Assembly: GCA_947184155.2 (NCBI GenBank)
Contig: CAMXCT020000113.1
Coordinates: forward strand, 637,182 to 701,181
Length of the DNA stretch: 64,000 nucleotides
Direction: 5' to 3'
From: Cladocopium goreaui
Lineage: Eukaryota > Sar > Dinophyceae > Suessiales > Symbiodiniaceae
Shown here: positions 52,739 to 63,829 of the stretch, in pieces
Layout: each line of letters begins with the position of its first letter
Numbering within the stretch: the stretch's first letter is position 1
Program-made: the position numbers and the translations under genes
The notes under the pieces: generated by a model
What the model was told of the DNA's origin: nothing
Databases searched by the model: none
Seen by the model: the letters and a program-made list of their open reading frames with translations, nothing else

Positions 52739-53119
52739 TTGCTCTCATGTGGAGACTCGGCCATGTTGAGGTTCAGGAGGCCCTGCAACTCTTCCACAAT
52801 TCAGAGGGGGATGGTGCAAGGTCTCTTGCAGTGCAGCTCAGACAAGATGTCAAAGCTTGACCCCTTGTCAGTTGGAGAGTTTTCACAAGGAATGACAGAT
52901 TATGAAAGTGAACTTGCATGCATCATCATGCATCTCTGCACCTTGCTTCTGATCCTTCACGAATCATCACAAGTTCAATCTTCTGCTGGCATGGCCATTT
53001 GCAAAGCGAGCATGTCCTCCGTGTTGCAGAAGTTACAATTTGCTAGGGAACCAGGACCTAGGAGCCACGGACGCGTTCAAAGCTTGAATCCGATTGGGAA
53101 TGATCTTCGGGACATCTAA
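52739..53119 (+). CDS. Hypothetical ORF, 126 residues
   Basis: An uninterrupted frame with protein-like composition: SSDKMSKLDPLSVGEFSQGM, then a hydrophobic IIMHLCTLLLILHESS and a basic C-terminus, ending at TAA 53117-53119. No known domain. It lies between two repeat arrays; it may be an exon or chance. Confidence 0.3.
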   Translation: MLSCGDSAMLRFRRPCNSSTIQRGMVQGLLQCSSDKMSKLDPLSVGEFSQGMTDYESELACIIMHLCTLLLILHESSQVQSSAGMAICKASMSSVLQKLQFAREPGPRSHGRVQSLNPIGNDLRDI

Positions 53120-53259
53120 GGTGTCCTGTAAACTAGCTGCTAAATTGATGAAAACTGATTTTGTCCCGAAGAAATGTCTTGTTTTTAAGGGTTGTGGGTT
53201 GGAAGCAACTGCGGAGACCGAATGAACAAATATGACGTACATCTCTCAGAAAAACAACT

Positions 53260-56140
53260 GTGATCCACAAAGGCAAGAGTTGTGTTCAGGAAGATATGCC
53301 CCCACAGTGCTTGTACTGCTTGGATGCTGCGTTTGTTGTCGCGTGTACAGGGTTTGCACCGGATAATCAAATCTTGCTACACCTGAAGAGGATTGCCCCT
53401 GCGTGGCATGCAGCCAAAAGCCTTGCCCTTTGAAGGGCGGTTGTTCAAGGGTGGCTTGCATGGAAAGCTGTTCTAGAGACAAACAGGTCTTAGGGTATCT
53501 CAAGATCTACAAAGGCAAAAAGACCCGCTGCCCTTCTCATATACTTCCATGGTTTGCCTTGGCAGAATTTCACCGGTGCAGTCAGCTGTGCCAGCTGCCA
53601 AGCTGACTAACGGGTGTTTTCAAGGAATATGTTGTTTCCAAGAGTTCAAGGGCCGTCTGCATGCAACTGCTGGGAAGCTGGTGAAATGTGCAGGCAGTTT
53701 CCGCCATTCAAAACGCAAGCTGCAAGCTCCTCTATTCGATTGGAAAAGGGCGGAAAGGATCTAGATCGGCCAGTCAGCAGAGTGTCCCTCCATGGAAATG
53801 CTTGGATGATGACAGCATCTGCCAGGTGTTCTAAAGACAAACAGGTCTTAGGGTATCTCAAGATCTACACAGGCAAGAGTTGCGTTCAGGAAGAGATCTC
53901 ACTACAGTGCTTGTGCTGCTTGGACTCGTATCTGGAGGCAATTGATTCGACCTGAGTATTGGGCCGTGTTTAGGCAAGCTTTGATGCTTGGAGGCTTTTT
54001 GCTTGGACTGCCTGCTGGCCCAGCATAAAGATATTTGAACAGGCCAGGACACCTGCTTGTATTGTGGAGAGACCTCAAAGGTAGACACGGCTATTCCAGT
54101 CCGTGGTCAGCTTAAAATTGGGCAGAAAATACCTGTAGCTGAAGTCGGAGCTTTTACTCGAGCTGGCCTGCATCCGACATGTCAGGCAAACATGTGTTTC
54201 CACAGGGTGTACGTACCGGTACTCCATGCGGCTTCGTCTCCTCACACTTTGCTCCTGATTTGTGGGCTGCCAGATGTGATAAAACAGTCAGATTTTTCCA
54301 CAGCTGCCCATCAGTGGGATATCGCGCGCCATTCTTTTGGTTTTACAGCCTTGTTTCAACGAGGCAAGAGACTATCCGTTTGCAGTGCATGAGAGCAGTG
54401 CACTGTGCACAAGTGCTTTGGGGGCCTCCAAACCAGTTACAGTAGCCTTTTCAGCATTCCACCCGTGTAGCCGGGGGGGTGGCATCACCAAGCTAATGGC
54501 TTGAAGGTGTTGTTTTCAAGTGTTGAAGGGTGGCTTACATGCAACTGCTGAGACGATGATCATAGAGACAAACAGGTCTTAAGGTACCTCAAGATCTACA
54601 AAGGCAAGAGTTGCATTCAGGAAGATATCCCACAACAGTGCTTGTATTGCTTGGATGCTGCGTTTGTTGTCGCATGTACAGGGTTTGCACCGGATAATCA
54701 AACCATATCAAATCTTGCCACACCTGAAAAGGATTGCCGCTGCGTGGCATGCAGTCAAAAGCCTTGCCCTTTGAAGGGCGGTTGTTCAAGGGTGGCTTGC
54801 ATGGAAATGCTTGGACGATGACAGCATCTGCCAGGTGTTCTAAAGACAAACAGGTCTTAGGATATCTCAAGATCTACACAGGCAAGAGTTGCGTTCAGGA
54901 AGAGATCTCACTACAGTGCTTGTGCTGCTTGGACTCGTATCTGGAGGCAATTGATTCGACCTGAGTATTGGGCCGTGTTTAGGCAAGCTTTGATGCTTGG
55001 AGGCTTTTTGCTTGGACTGCCTGCTGGCCCAGCATAAAGATATTTGAACAGGCCAGGACACCTGCTTGTATTGTGGAGAGACCTCAAAGGTAGACACGGC
55101 TATTCCAGTCCGTGGTCAGCTTAAAATTGGGCAGAAAATACCTGTAGCTGAAGTCGGAGCTTTTACTCGAGCTGGCCTGCATCCGACATGTCAGGCAAAC
55201 ATGTGTTTCCACAGGGTGTACGTACCGGTACTCCATGCGGCTTCGTCTCCTCACACTTTGCTCCTGATTTGTGGGCTGCCAGATGTGATAAAACAGTCAG
55301 ATTTTTCCACAGCTGCCCATCAGTGGGATATCGCGCGCCATTCTTTTGGTTTTACAGCCTTGTTTCAACGAGGCAAGAGACTATCCGTTTGCAGTGCATG
55401 AGAGCAGTGCACTGTGCACAAGTGCTTTGGGGGCCTCCAAACCAGTTACAGTAGCCTTTTCAGCATTCCACCCGTGTAGCCGGGGGGGTGGCATCACCAA
55501 GCTAATGGCTTGAAGGTGTTGTTTTCAAGTGTTGAAGGGTGGCTTACATGCAACTGCTGAGACAATGGTCATAGAGACAAACAGGTCTTAAGGTACCTCA
55601 AGATTTACAAAGGCAAGAGTTGCATTCAGGAAGATATCCCACCACAGTGCTTGTATTGCTTGGATGCTGCGTTTGTTGTCGCATGTACAGGGTTTGCACC
55701 GGATAATCAAACCATATCAAATCTTGCCACACCTGAAAAGGATTGCCGCTGCGTGGCATGCAGTCAAAAGCCTTGCCCTTTGAAGGGCGGTTGTTCAAGG
55801 GTGGCTTGCATGGAAAGCTGTTCTAGAGACAAACAGGTCTTAGGGTATCTCAAGATCTACAAAGGCAAAAAGACCCGCTGCCCTTCTCATATACTTCCAT
55901 GGTTTGCCTTGGCAGAATTTCACCGGTGCAGTCAGCTGTGCCAGCTGCCAAGCTGACTAACGGGTGTTTTCAAGGAATATGTTGTTTCCAAGAGTTCAAG
56001 GGCCGTCTGCATGCAACTGCTGGGAAGCTGGTGAAATGTGCAGGCAGTTTCCGCCATTCAAAACGCAAGCTGCAAGCTCCTCTATTCGATTGGAAAAGGG
56101 CGGAAAGGATCTAGATCGGCCAGTCAGCAGAGTGTCCGTC
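53260..56140 (+). repeat. Segmental tandem duplication with ~1,009-bp unit carrying Cys-rich frames
   Basis: About 53785-54793 and 54794-55802 are nearly identical (offset 1,009). Flanking stretches 53458-53786 and 55808-56136 match at offset 2,350. + strand frames within repeat RDKQVL.YLKIY.GKSC.QE, then QCLYCLDAAFVVACTG and CRCVACSQKPCPLKGGCSR (rich in C-x2-C). The longest is 55562-55956; the corresponding first copy has a ~10-nt deletion that breaks the frame. A second repeated frame (54057-54392 and 55066-55401) reads RGQLKIGQKIPVAEVGAF. These could be a repeated Cys-rich gene or exons; no family was recognised. Confidence 0.75.
55562..55956 (+). CDS. Cys-rich hypothetical ORF with an internal repeat
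   Basis: About 131 residues, open from just after a TGA, no clear ATG. RDKQVLRYLKIYKGKSC occurs near the start and RDKQVLGYLKIYKGKKT again near the end, separated by a segment with about 14 Cys. The internal repetition matches the DNA duplication of the array. Possible zinc-binding protein or exon; unproven. Confidence 0.35.
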
Positions 56141-56149
56141 CTTTGAATC

Positions 56150-56331
56150 TGTTTGTTTCACTTCCTTTGAGAAACGATGTGCTTAGGACCATTCCTGTTT
56201 GTGGTCCGTTTCGGTCGCAATTGTGTCACAGAAACTGCAATGCTTGCGGAGAGTTTCTGCTGGGTGTTCTCCAGTTGGTCGATCATGGTTTGGCATGCCC
56301 CGGCGCTAATTGTTTTGTTTGGAGGACATAA
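56150..56331 (+). CDS. Possible Cys-rich exon
   Basis: The frame reads CGPFRSQLCHRNCNACGEF, then HGLACPGANCFVWRT and stops at 56329-56331. The Cys spacing (C-x3-C-x2-C) resembles the style of the upstream duplicated frames, so it may belong to the same gene. Confidence 0.3.
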
Positions 56332-57800
56332 ATTGCCTAAAAATGTACCGTTTGTTCAATGTACAGTTTCAGCGGGGATCATCAAGTTGACGATTCGCAG
56401 CGGTATCAGAGCAACTTGGCGCACGCTTTCTGTGACTGAAGCCCACACCTGCGTTGCTGTGACAGGGTCCTGGAATGTCAACGGCAAGTGGAGGAAACTA
56501 TGAAAACGTTTGGATCTGATTGCTTCTGCTGCTCAAGTGCAAGCCAGCAAATCAAAAAGAATCTTGACTGAATTAGGCCCAGAACACGGGGTTGACAAGG
56601 GCTGATTGAATGCAGACATTGCTGCAAAAGTTGAGGAACTAGCCGATGTTTTAGGTTGTGAGGGTTGTGAGCAGCGGCAAGCTTGCTGTGGCTGGAGTAG
56701 GTTCGGCAAGTTGGTGGCCGTAAAGGCATCTGCAGGGGTGCTTATCAGCCGCAGCTAACTGGCAGTTGAGCCGCTCTAAAAACCTCCCTTTACATTTTCA
56801 GTACGGGCCTTGTCATAACGCGTTTGGGGTAAGCAAAACCCTCACTTGCGTAAGGCCGCGTAAGGACTTCGCGTAAGGGTTTCCTCAATTTGCTTCGCGT
56901 AAGGAAAAACTCTACGCGCGTAAGCATGGTGTAAGCTTTGGCGTACCCAAAATGATACGACATAGGGAGTGACTGAAGGTTTTGTTTCTTTGGATGCCAG
57001 TTACAGGCACTTATCATTTTGAGAGCGCCTGAGAAGTCAAGAGGGAGAAAGGGGATGATTTCATGGAGGATGTATTAAATACTGCCGCGCCTTTGTAAGG
57101 TCCTGGCGTACTCTGTTCGAAGGCACATGTCTCTTGTTTTTGTTTGTTCTTTAGGTTCCGAATTCCCAAAGAGCCGCATCGAACATAAATTGCCAAGTAG
57201 ACTAGTTAGTGTGATTGGTCGACAAGGGCGATCGTCGATCGTACCCCATAAGAATGCTCCAATGTCTCAAAGTCCAAAAAGTCAAAGGCTCTTGGATAGT
57301 TCGAGTTTAGAGGACCAAGAGTGATGGGGCAGCACTTTCACCGTGTTGCGAGACAGTTCTTTGTGCTAAGAAAAGTTCGACCTTGTGATGTTTGAGGCAG
57401 ATATTTCATAGTCCCAAAAGGCTGTTGGCTTCCTCGGGTGTCTTTGGTGTGATGGATGTGAGTGCAGGGGGGAACTTGCAGTTGTGAATGGTGATACTGG
57501 AGCCGGTTGACGGGCAATTACTTGGTCTTGCCTCCTCTTACTGCTGGGCCTGTTGGGCTTGGCAGGTGATCTGCCAAGAGACACTTTCCAAAACATACTT
57601 TTGAGAGGCAATTCTTCCCATCAGAAATTTGCGTAAAACTAGCAGCTGAAGAGATTGGTGAGTTATTCCTTTCATCCACGAGTGATAAAGGGATTCATGC
57701 TGCTGAATGCCCATCCTATTGGGCACATTCTGTTGATCGAGGCAGTTAGCAGTTTCCTGGTCTTTCGCTCCGGATGAATTTCACTGATGTATCTTGGACG
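56332..57800. other. No firm gene; contains the GCGTAAGG cluster
   Basis: Short frames only. GCGTAAGG occurs at 56848, 56858, 56871 and 56897, and GCGTAAGC at 56918, within 80 bp. A - strand frame at 57017-56790 reads across it. Nothing else is recognised. Confidence 0.4.
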
Positions 57801-59590
57801 GATTTCTCTGTTGGGAAGCACACCAGAGGTCATTCGCAGGTATCTGCAGACTTGATTGAGGGTCGCTGGCCCACTCAGAACCTCAGGGCTAAGACAGATG
57901 TCGGCCTTGCCCCATGTTCCACGATGCGGAGTCTGTGTACTCCGCCCCAGATTCTACCTTGTGATGCGGGACGGCAACCTTGGATGAAAGGATCATGGGC
58001 TACACCCACTTGTGTTAACCAAAAGAACGGAGCGACCTCAACCCATGGCTGGGGCACGATTCAAGCATCCCAGGCATCCCGTTTGTGTCTGACAAGATTA
58101 ACGCGCTCAAGACTTACAATCAGCACAGCTTTTGTGAGACTTGTTCAGCTGTGATTGAGGTGTGAGTTGTTGAAGGCTTCATGGTAAGGTGTTGCACTGT
58201 TGGGGTAGACGGCAGGTTGGGGAGGGGGTCTCCAGAATCCCAAGTCGCACACCGGGCAACTGGGGGACAGTTCATAAATGCTGTGAATTTGATCCCTCTA
58301 TCAGCTTGAAACATTCTGACCCTTTTGAATATGCTGAGCCGTTACATGAAACAGAAGCCGTTGCAACCGACATCCCCCTACATGACGTTTGGTTTTGAAG
58401 GAAATCTCAGCCTCACTGCTCCTTGTTGTTCCACTTGAGAACAGACCCCTAGTGGAATGCAAATGACCTGCACAGCCGTCCTTAAGTACACCAACCGCAT
58501 CCCACCTAGCTGCGGGCTTCACAAGACCTGAAGAACTCCTACCAGCCCTATGACTTAGCCTACAGCATCCTGCAACGGCTGAAGAATTTTCCGTGGCTGT
58601 TGATTTGCTAGATGTGACTTTCACGGCGCAGGTTTGAGGAAAAGTGGCACTTCCCATCACTGATCCTCAAGCCTCACCAACGCATGGAGGTTTAACTGGG
58701 CCTTACCCGACCTTGAGAGGGTGTGTTTTTTCTAGCACTCTGTCTAAGTTCTCGTGGTGCACCGGCAGCCATGGGGGCCAAAGCCATTTTTGTTCAAATT
58801 TATCACCTTGAACAAGCCTTTGTCGAGGCCTGGCCACGCGACTAGGTTTGTCTGCAAATGGCGTACCCCGACATTTGATGCTTTATCATTTCATCAAGAA
58901 AATCTCCACCCCCAAGTATCCACAATTCTTGGAGCAAAACAGATATTCTTCCGCAATTTTTGGAGCAAAACAGATATTCTTCCTGACAGCATGTCTGGGC
59001 GTGAAACAGACCTTGCCTGTGTAGCAGCAAGAACTTGTCAGCCACCTTGCAGAGATGCCGCTGCTTCGTCGCGCGTGGGCATGGAGGGTTGGATCAGCCG
59101 CGGTTTGTGTGTGTGACAAATAGCTAGCAGTTATCGATGTTCATCCCCCCATGCCGATGGTCCCTCAGGTATTGACCCATCCCCATAGCTTTCAGTTTGG
59201 GTGTGTCTACTTGAGGAAAGATGGTTGGTCGTCGCCGTCATCTTCAGTCATCTGTTAACAGCTTCAGGAAACCACCAAAAGGGAGTTCCAAGGACTTGTC
59301 ATATGCTGAAGCATCACAATCTCTGTCATATCCTTTGTGACAAGACTCTCATAGAATTTAGTGCAATCCGCTTGTCAACCTTTGGTTGGTTGGAGTCAGT
59401 GCTGGAGCAGCTCGAAAAAATGCACAACTCCACGATCTTTGCGTTCCAAAATCTGTCGAAGTAAGAAGGGAGTGTCGCACAGTCTCTCTCGGGCTTCCCA
59501 TTGTTTTCTGAGATTAAAGTATATGAGTCATATGAGTATGTTTGTAAGTGGCTGACTCGAAGTTTCAATCTGCTTATTTGTACCGCAGCT
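57801..59590. other. No firm gene; short direct repeat
   Basis: Several frames of 60-126 residues on both strands lack motifs; the + frame 57774-58154 is the longest. TTGGAGCAAAACAGATATTC and four following bases occur twice (58929-58952 and 58960-58983, 31 bp apart). Confidence 0.35.
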
Positions 59591-59591
59591 A

Positions 59592-59925
59592 GTGTCATCT
59601 TGTGTCAATGCTGTTGAAGCCATGGTCAAGCGCCTTTTGAGGCTGAGGGTGAGGTTGCAATTTCTCCATCGAAGAAATCGCAGGCTCGGTGACACTTGCT
59701 TTCGGATCGCCAGCTCAGGGATAGAATCAGGGGCAGATGCTTGCGGCCGGCGAAAGCCTCAAACATGTCCTCTACCCTGGGGGACATAGTGTGCCGCTTC
59801 GATAAGGTCGCTGCCAAAGCGGGTTGTTGCCGAAGGTTGTTCTTTCTTGTCACTGGCAGTTTCAATCCCCCACATCAAAACTCCTGCCTGCTCTCTGAGT
59901 TGCTTTCTGATGCTGCAACTCTGGA
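59592..59925 (+). CDS. Possible exon(s), hypothetical
   Basis: After a CGCAG acceptor-like site (59585-59589), one frame reads SSCVNAVEAMVKRLLRLRVR. A second overlapping frame reads LRDRIRGRCLRPAKASNMSS, TLGDIVCRFDKVAAKAG. Both look protein-like, so exon structure or a frameshift is likely. Function unknown. Confidence 0.3.
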
Positions 59926-60578
59926 CAGCTTTTGGCCATGTCACTGGCCAGCTTTTGGTGGAATGACTCTTTAGCCAGACTGAAGATAGGTTCCAATTTT
60001 GCTAATCCACATCAGCCAACCAATGGAACCCATTCCCAAGAAGCCTTGGAAATTAAAAACAGCGGGCCACCTTTCCCAACAATTAAGTTGTTGACTTTGA
60101 CTCAGCCGAAACTAGACTCTATTTGCAAGGGCCCAAGATATTGGCCTATACCTTTCTTGGCCGCAGCAGGATAGAGAGGAACGCGGGCCTTTATCCAGCA
60201 ATTCCTGCACCGAAAATTCGAGGCAGGCCTTCCAACGCTTTGCGGTTGTTACGGCCGTAGGGCCGTAGCGGCAGCTACCCGTCGGGTGGAATGTGACACT
60301 AAATATCCTTGTGGTCTTGCGCTTGAGCATTTCCTCCAGGATGCTGGTGTTTGAAAAAGGGCAGCCGATTTGACGCAAAGCAGAGTTCTATTATTGCTTG
60401 AACACAAGTGCTATGCGCAAAACCAGGGTATGCACATATTTGGGGTCATCCCCCCAGTTCACATACCCAGAAGATCAGCTTTCGAGATCCCATTCATGAC
60501 AGGATGACCAGAACATTTGAGCAGCGTTGAGAAACGTTATGTAGAGGGCTTCACTTGTGCTCAAGCTGGGTGGCGCCC

Positions 60579-60741
60579 GCGAAAGCTAAAATCCAGCTCG
60601 CGAAAGCTGGGCGAAAGCTTTGCTACGACCAAGCCGACAGACACAGCCGCGAAAGCTTCGCGAGAGCAATTCTCTCAAATGTTCGCCGCGCGAAAGCGGG
60701 CAGTGTGATAGCGAAAGCACCGCGAAGGCACATGCGAAAGC
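60579..60741 (+). repeat. Cluster of GCGAAAGC octamers
   Basis: Seven exact copies at 60579, 60600, 60611, 60649, 60690, 60711 and 60734, with variants GCGAGAGC (60660) and GCGAAGGC (60722). Spacing is irregular. Each octamer can form a G-C-closed mini-hairpin (GC/GC with a GAAA loop), a motif known to be unusually stable in DNA and RNA. Confidence 0.85.
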
Positions 60742-61091
60742 ACCATGTGAGTATCATGAAATATCAGACCCGTTTTGAGCACCGCTCATTTGTCTCTTGG
60801 ATTGCGGTGCAAACAGTTTGGACAGCAAAGATCAATAGACCTTTGTCCAGATCCAGTCGCAACACCTCTTTGCAACAAATCAAGTCTGATTACCTGAAGT
60901 ATCAGTGAATCGGATCCATCGTGTTCCTGGGACAGCCTGGAGAAGATCATTTCCTGCAGCGACGAGAAGAACAACTTTGCATCGCAAGGGTCTTGAGAAA
61001 ATGTGCTGCATCGAAACTTCATACTTAACAAACCCCCCAGGCCCTTCCCGGGCCCGGGCTGGCTGGTTCACAAGCAGTTTGGCTGTGGCTC

Positions 61092-61136
61092 CATCCCCCG
61101 GGGACACATCCCCCGGGGACACATCCCCCGGGGACA
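61092..61136 (+). repeat. Three copies of a 15-bp unit CATCCCCCGGGGACA
   Basis: Perfect tandem copies, each holding the palindrome CCCCGGGG. A related GCCCTTCCCGGGCCCGGGC stretch lies ~40 bp upstream. Confidence 0.9.
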
Positions 61137-61189
61137 CATCCACATCCTCAGCATCGTTGTGTTTTCATGTCAAGCTCCCTGCCAAGCTA

Positions 61190-61790
61190 GCTTTCGTCCC
61201 TTACCCCTGGGCGTCAAGTTGGGCAGACAGCTCGTAGTTGGTAAAATCAACCATGCAGAATTTCGCATCCCAAGCAATCAGGCTCTTTGGAAGGCAAACC
61301 GTGGTTTGTCATAGATGTCCAAAGCAAATGAGAACCTGTCGCATTCACTTGGGTCAATCCTGGACTTGGACGTTTCCACCATGCGAAGTTTACACCATGA
61401 GACCTTTTCACGGAGCTCGGCTGATGCAACAGGTAGCCTTTTCACGGAGCTCGGCTGATGCAACAGGTAGCTTGCTTGTGAGCTGCACGCTGGAATCACA
61501 GCTTGTTCATTAATGAACTACACGAGATTGTTGGAAACTGCAGACATGCCGTACCTATCTAATGTATCAAAGGATACAAACAGAGCTTCTAATCACACGA
61601 GTGCAAGCAGTTTCCCAGACCTGCAGAGACGCCATGTGGTTTCCAAGTTGACAACTTGACAATTCCCCTTTGCTGACCTTATCTTCGATATGGGGCTGCA
61701 AAATTGTCAATCTGCATCACTGCATCACTGTCAGTCAGTATATCTTTAGACTTCTCGTCTCGGACGGATGACCTGCTTCAACTGGCCAAA
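61190..61790 (-). pseudogene. Paralogous fragment of the 46589-47660 hypothetical gene
   Basis: - strand words SLIAWDAKF, VDFTNYELSAQ and FALDIYDK.RFAFQ correspond to those at 46.6-47.2 kb, in more than one frame. A + strand direct repeat of ~31 bp (GCCTTTTCACGGAGCTCGGC...) is at about 61399-61465. No intact ORF. Confidence 0.35.
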
Positions 61791-62709
61791 GATCTCTGAA
61801 TCGCTGATCAAGTGCACGGTGGCCGGGAAAGCTGTCCTTTCAGTTGTTCAAAGCAGGATGACTAGATGCAGTTTCTCCTATGTCCATGCTTGCTCACAAG
61901 AATGTCTTTGGTCTACCGTAGGGGTGGACAATCAAAGTGACAATACGTGCATTTCTGCACCCATCTTTTCTCCCAGATGAGTAAAACATGCAGGAAGATC
62001 CACTTTCAAAGAGTCCAGGACCCTCCTAGCTTTGGCGACAGATCAGTTGTCAACAGGTGCAGTGCCAAGCTCCTCCACAGGCTCCAGCACCCTGCCGAAA
62101 TGTCTTCTCGGCAGTCTCCCGGTTGTCTCTCGGTTGTCTCTTGGTTGTCTCTAAGTTGTCTCAAGTAAAACAAGCAACTTCTGCAGATGCATTAATGAAA
62201 TTTATATAATGAATAGATAAAGAGGTCCTCATGCTTTGTTCGCCAAAGTTGCCAGACCGTCAATGCCAGACCGGCAAGAGGAAGTCACTGGAAAAATTGT
62301 CTGATGGGATGGGGTTGCAGGGTATATCGAACATTAGTTTTGCTGGATACCTTCGGTCCAAAGAAATAGTGTTGGCCACCGAACAGAGCAGTTACAAAAT
62401 ACTGCATATTTTGGCATCTCCAGATACAGATGTACATAGATGTGTAATAATGTGGCAACCCAAGAATAGACGCTTTCTGGGCTGTGGGTAGGGTTTGTGA
62501 TTTGCCCCACGTCCCCAATTGTGACATTCAGCAAATTGAGGATGGGCTAATTGTTGGGTCTACCACATGATCTGTGCCAAGTTGCCAAACTAAAGGACGA
62601 ATATAATGAGGATGGACTGTTCATCTGAGGGAGGACGTTGTGCTAGAAAACTATCAGGGTCTCAGGGATGCACCGTGTTTTCACCACAATCAATCAATCG
62701 GTTGAAGTG

Positions 62710-63235
62710 TAATCGACAGCAAACCATGGATTCTACCAACAAAAACAGGGCATTCAAGCCATTTCGGGCACAAAGTGAATTTGAAGATTGAGTGGCAAAG
62801 GGGGATGTGCTTTCCGGTGCCTTCTTGTTCTCTGCTTTGCCTGACGTACAAGAGTGGAACCCTGTGGGTGTGTCGATATGGTCAAATTTAGATAGGGTAG
62901 CCACTCGTCATGATGTTCCAGCTAGTTGCTGAAATGACTCGCAAAACATCTCTACAAAAAACTTTAATGAGTGCACAGAGTAGTGCTATCTCCCGATTCC
63001 TTTCAATTCTAAGTACCAGGATTGTGTTGTTGCTAGACCAAAGCTAGTACCCGTGCCCATTTATTGTGTGCAGCATGGGTTCCATTCAAAAGCCAGCAAA
63101 CTCTAAAATTCAAGGAGAGATTTCAAGGGTTCAGATTTTGTTCAGTTTGTCCCCAGTCTAGGTTAGTTTGAAATGGGATCTCATTCCGGTCCACTGTGTT
63201 TACTGTACTGATGTTTCCATACAGATGCTGCTATT
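62710..63235 (+). repeat. Dispersed duplicate of 44105-44600
   Basis: Direct-orientation partner of the block at 44.1 kb, with the same landmarks (GGCAAAG, GTGCTTTCCGGTGCCTTCTTG, GTGCAGCATGGGTTCCATTC). It differs by insertions, for example around 62830-62900. Confidence 0.7.
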
Positions 63236-63294
63236 TAATTGCCTTCGGCAAGCCCGCCGGCCATAGAGAGGTGGCCCCAAGGGAGTTTGATGTG

Positions 63295-63690
63295 CACTCT
63301 AGGTGGAAGCCCGCGAGAGAAGCAAAAGAGAAAAGAAGGAGGAGAAGAAGAAGAAGAATAAGAAAGGAAGAGGAAGACAAAGCCGTAAAACGGAAGCGGC
63401 TTGTGTAGCAAGTGCTGGCTGTAACAACCTATTGATCATATCCCACATTAGTACCGCCCCCAGCAAAGTAGCGCCAGGTACTGTGTATGAGCCCCTGGCT
63501 TGACAGCAGACCGCTGCGTGGAAGAAGACAGGGTGGAAGCGGAGAGAGAAGAAGCTTATGTGCACGCTAGGTGGAAGCCTGAGAGAGAAGCCGAAGAGAA
63601 GCAGAAGAGAAGAGAATAAGAAGAAGAGGAAGAAGAGACGAAGACAGAGCCGTAGATCAGAAGCAGCTTGAGTAGCAAGAGCCTGCTTGA
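63295..63690 (+). repeat. Purine-rich tandem duplication, ~270-bp offset
   Basis: CTAGGTGGAAGCC followed by a GAAGAAG-rich tract and a CAGCTTG/CGGCTTG end occurs at about 63299-63440 and 63567-63705. The spacer includes ATCATATCCCACATTAGT. The - strand frame across it (63796-63299) therefore shows a repeated LATQAAS.LRLCL...LFFLF peptide and is unlikely to be a gene. Confidence 0.7.
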
Positions 63691-63829
63691 ACAACCTAGG
63701 ACCGCATACCAAATGAGTATTGGTCGATGAGTTTAGTACCGTGTGCGTCCTGTGACGAACACCTGTAGACGACTGTAATGCTGTAGGCGGTGTCATTCGC
63801 TACCGGCACTACCACTTTAGTATTTGGGG

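Noticed and set aside
48580-56140. CRISPR array
   Set aside because: Repeat units are hundreds of bp long, irregular, and the sequence is eukaryotic; no short repeat-spacer pattern.
63299-63796. - strand ORF rich in Leu/Phe
   Set aside because: Antisense of a GAAGAAG purine tract duplicated in tandem; low complexity.
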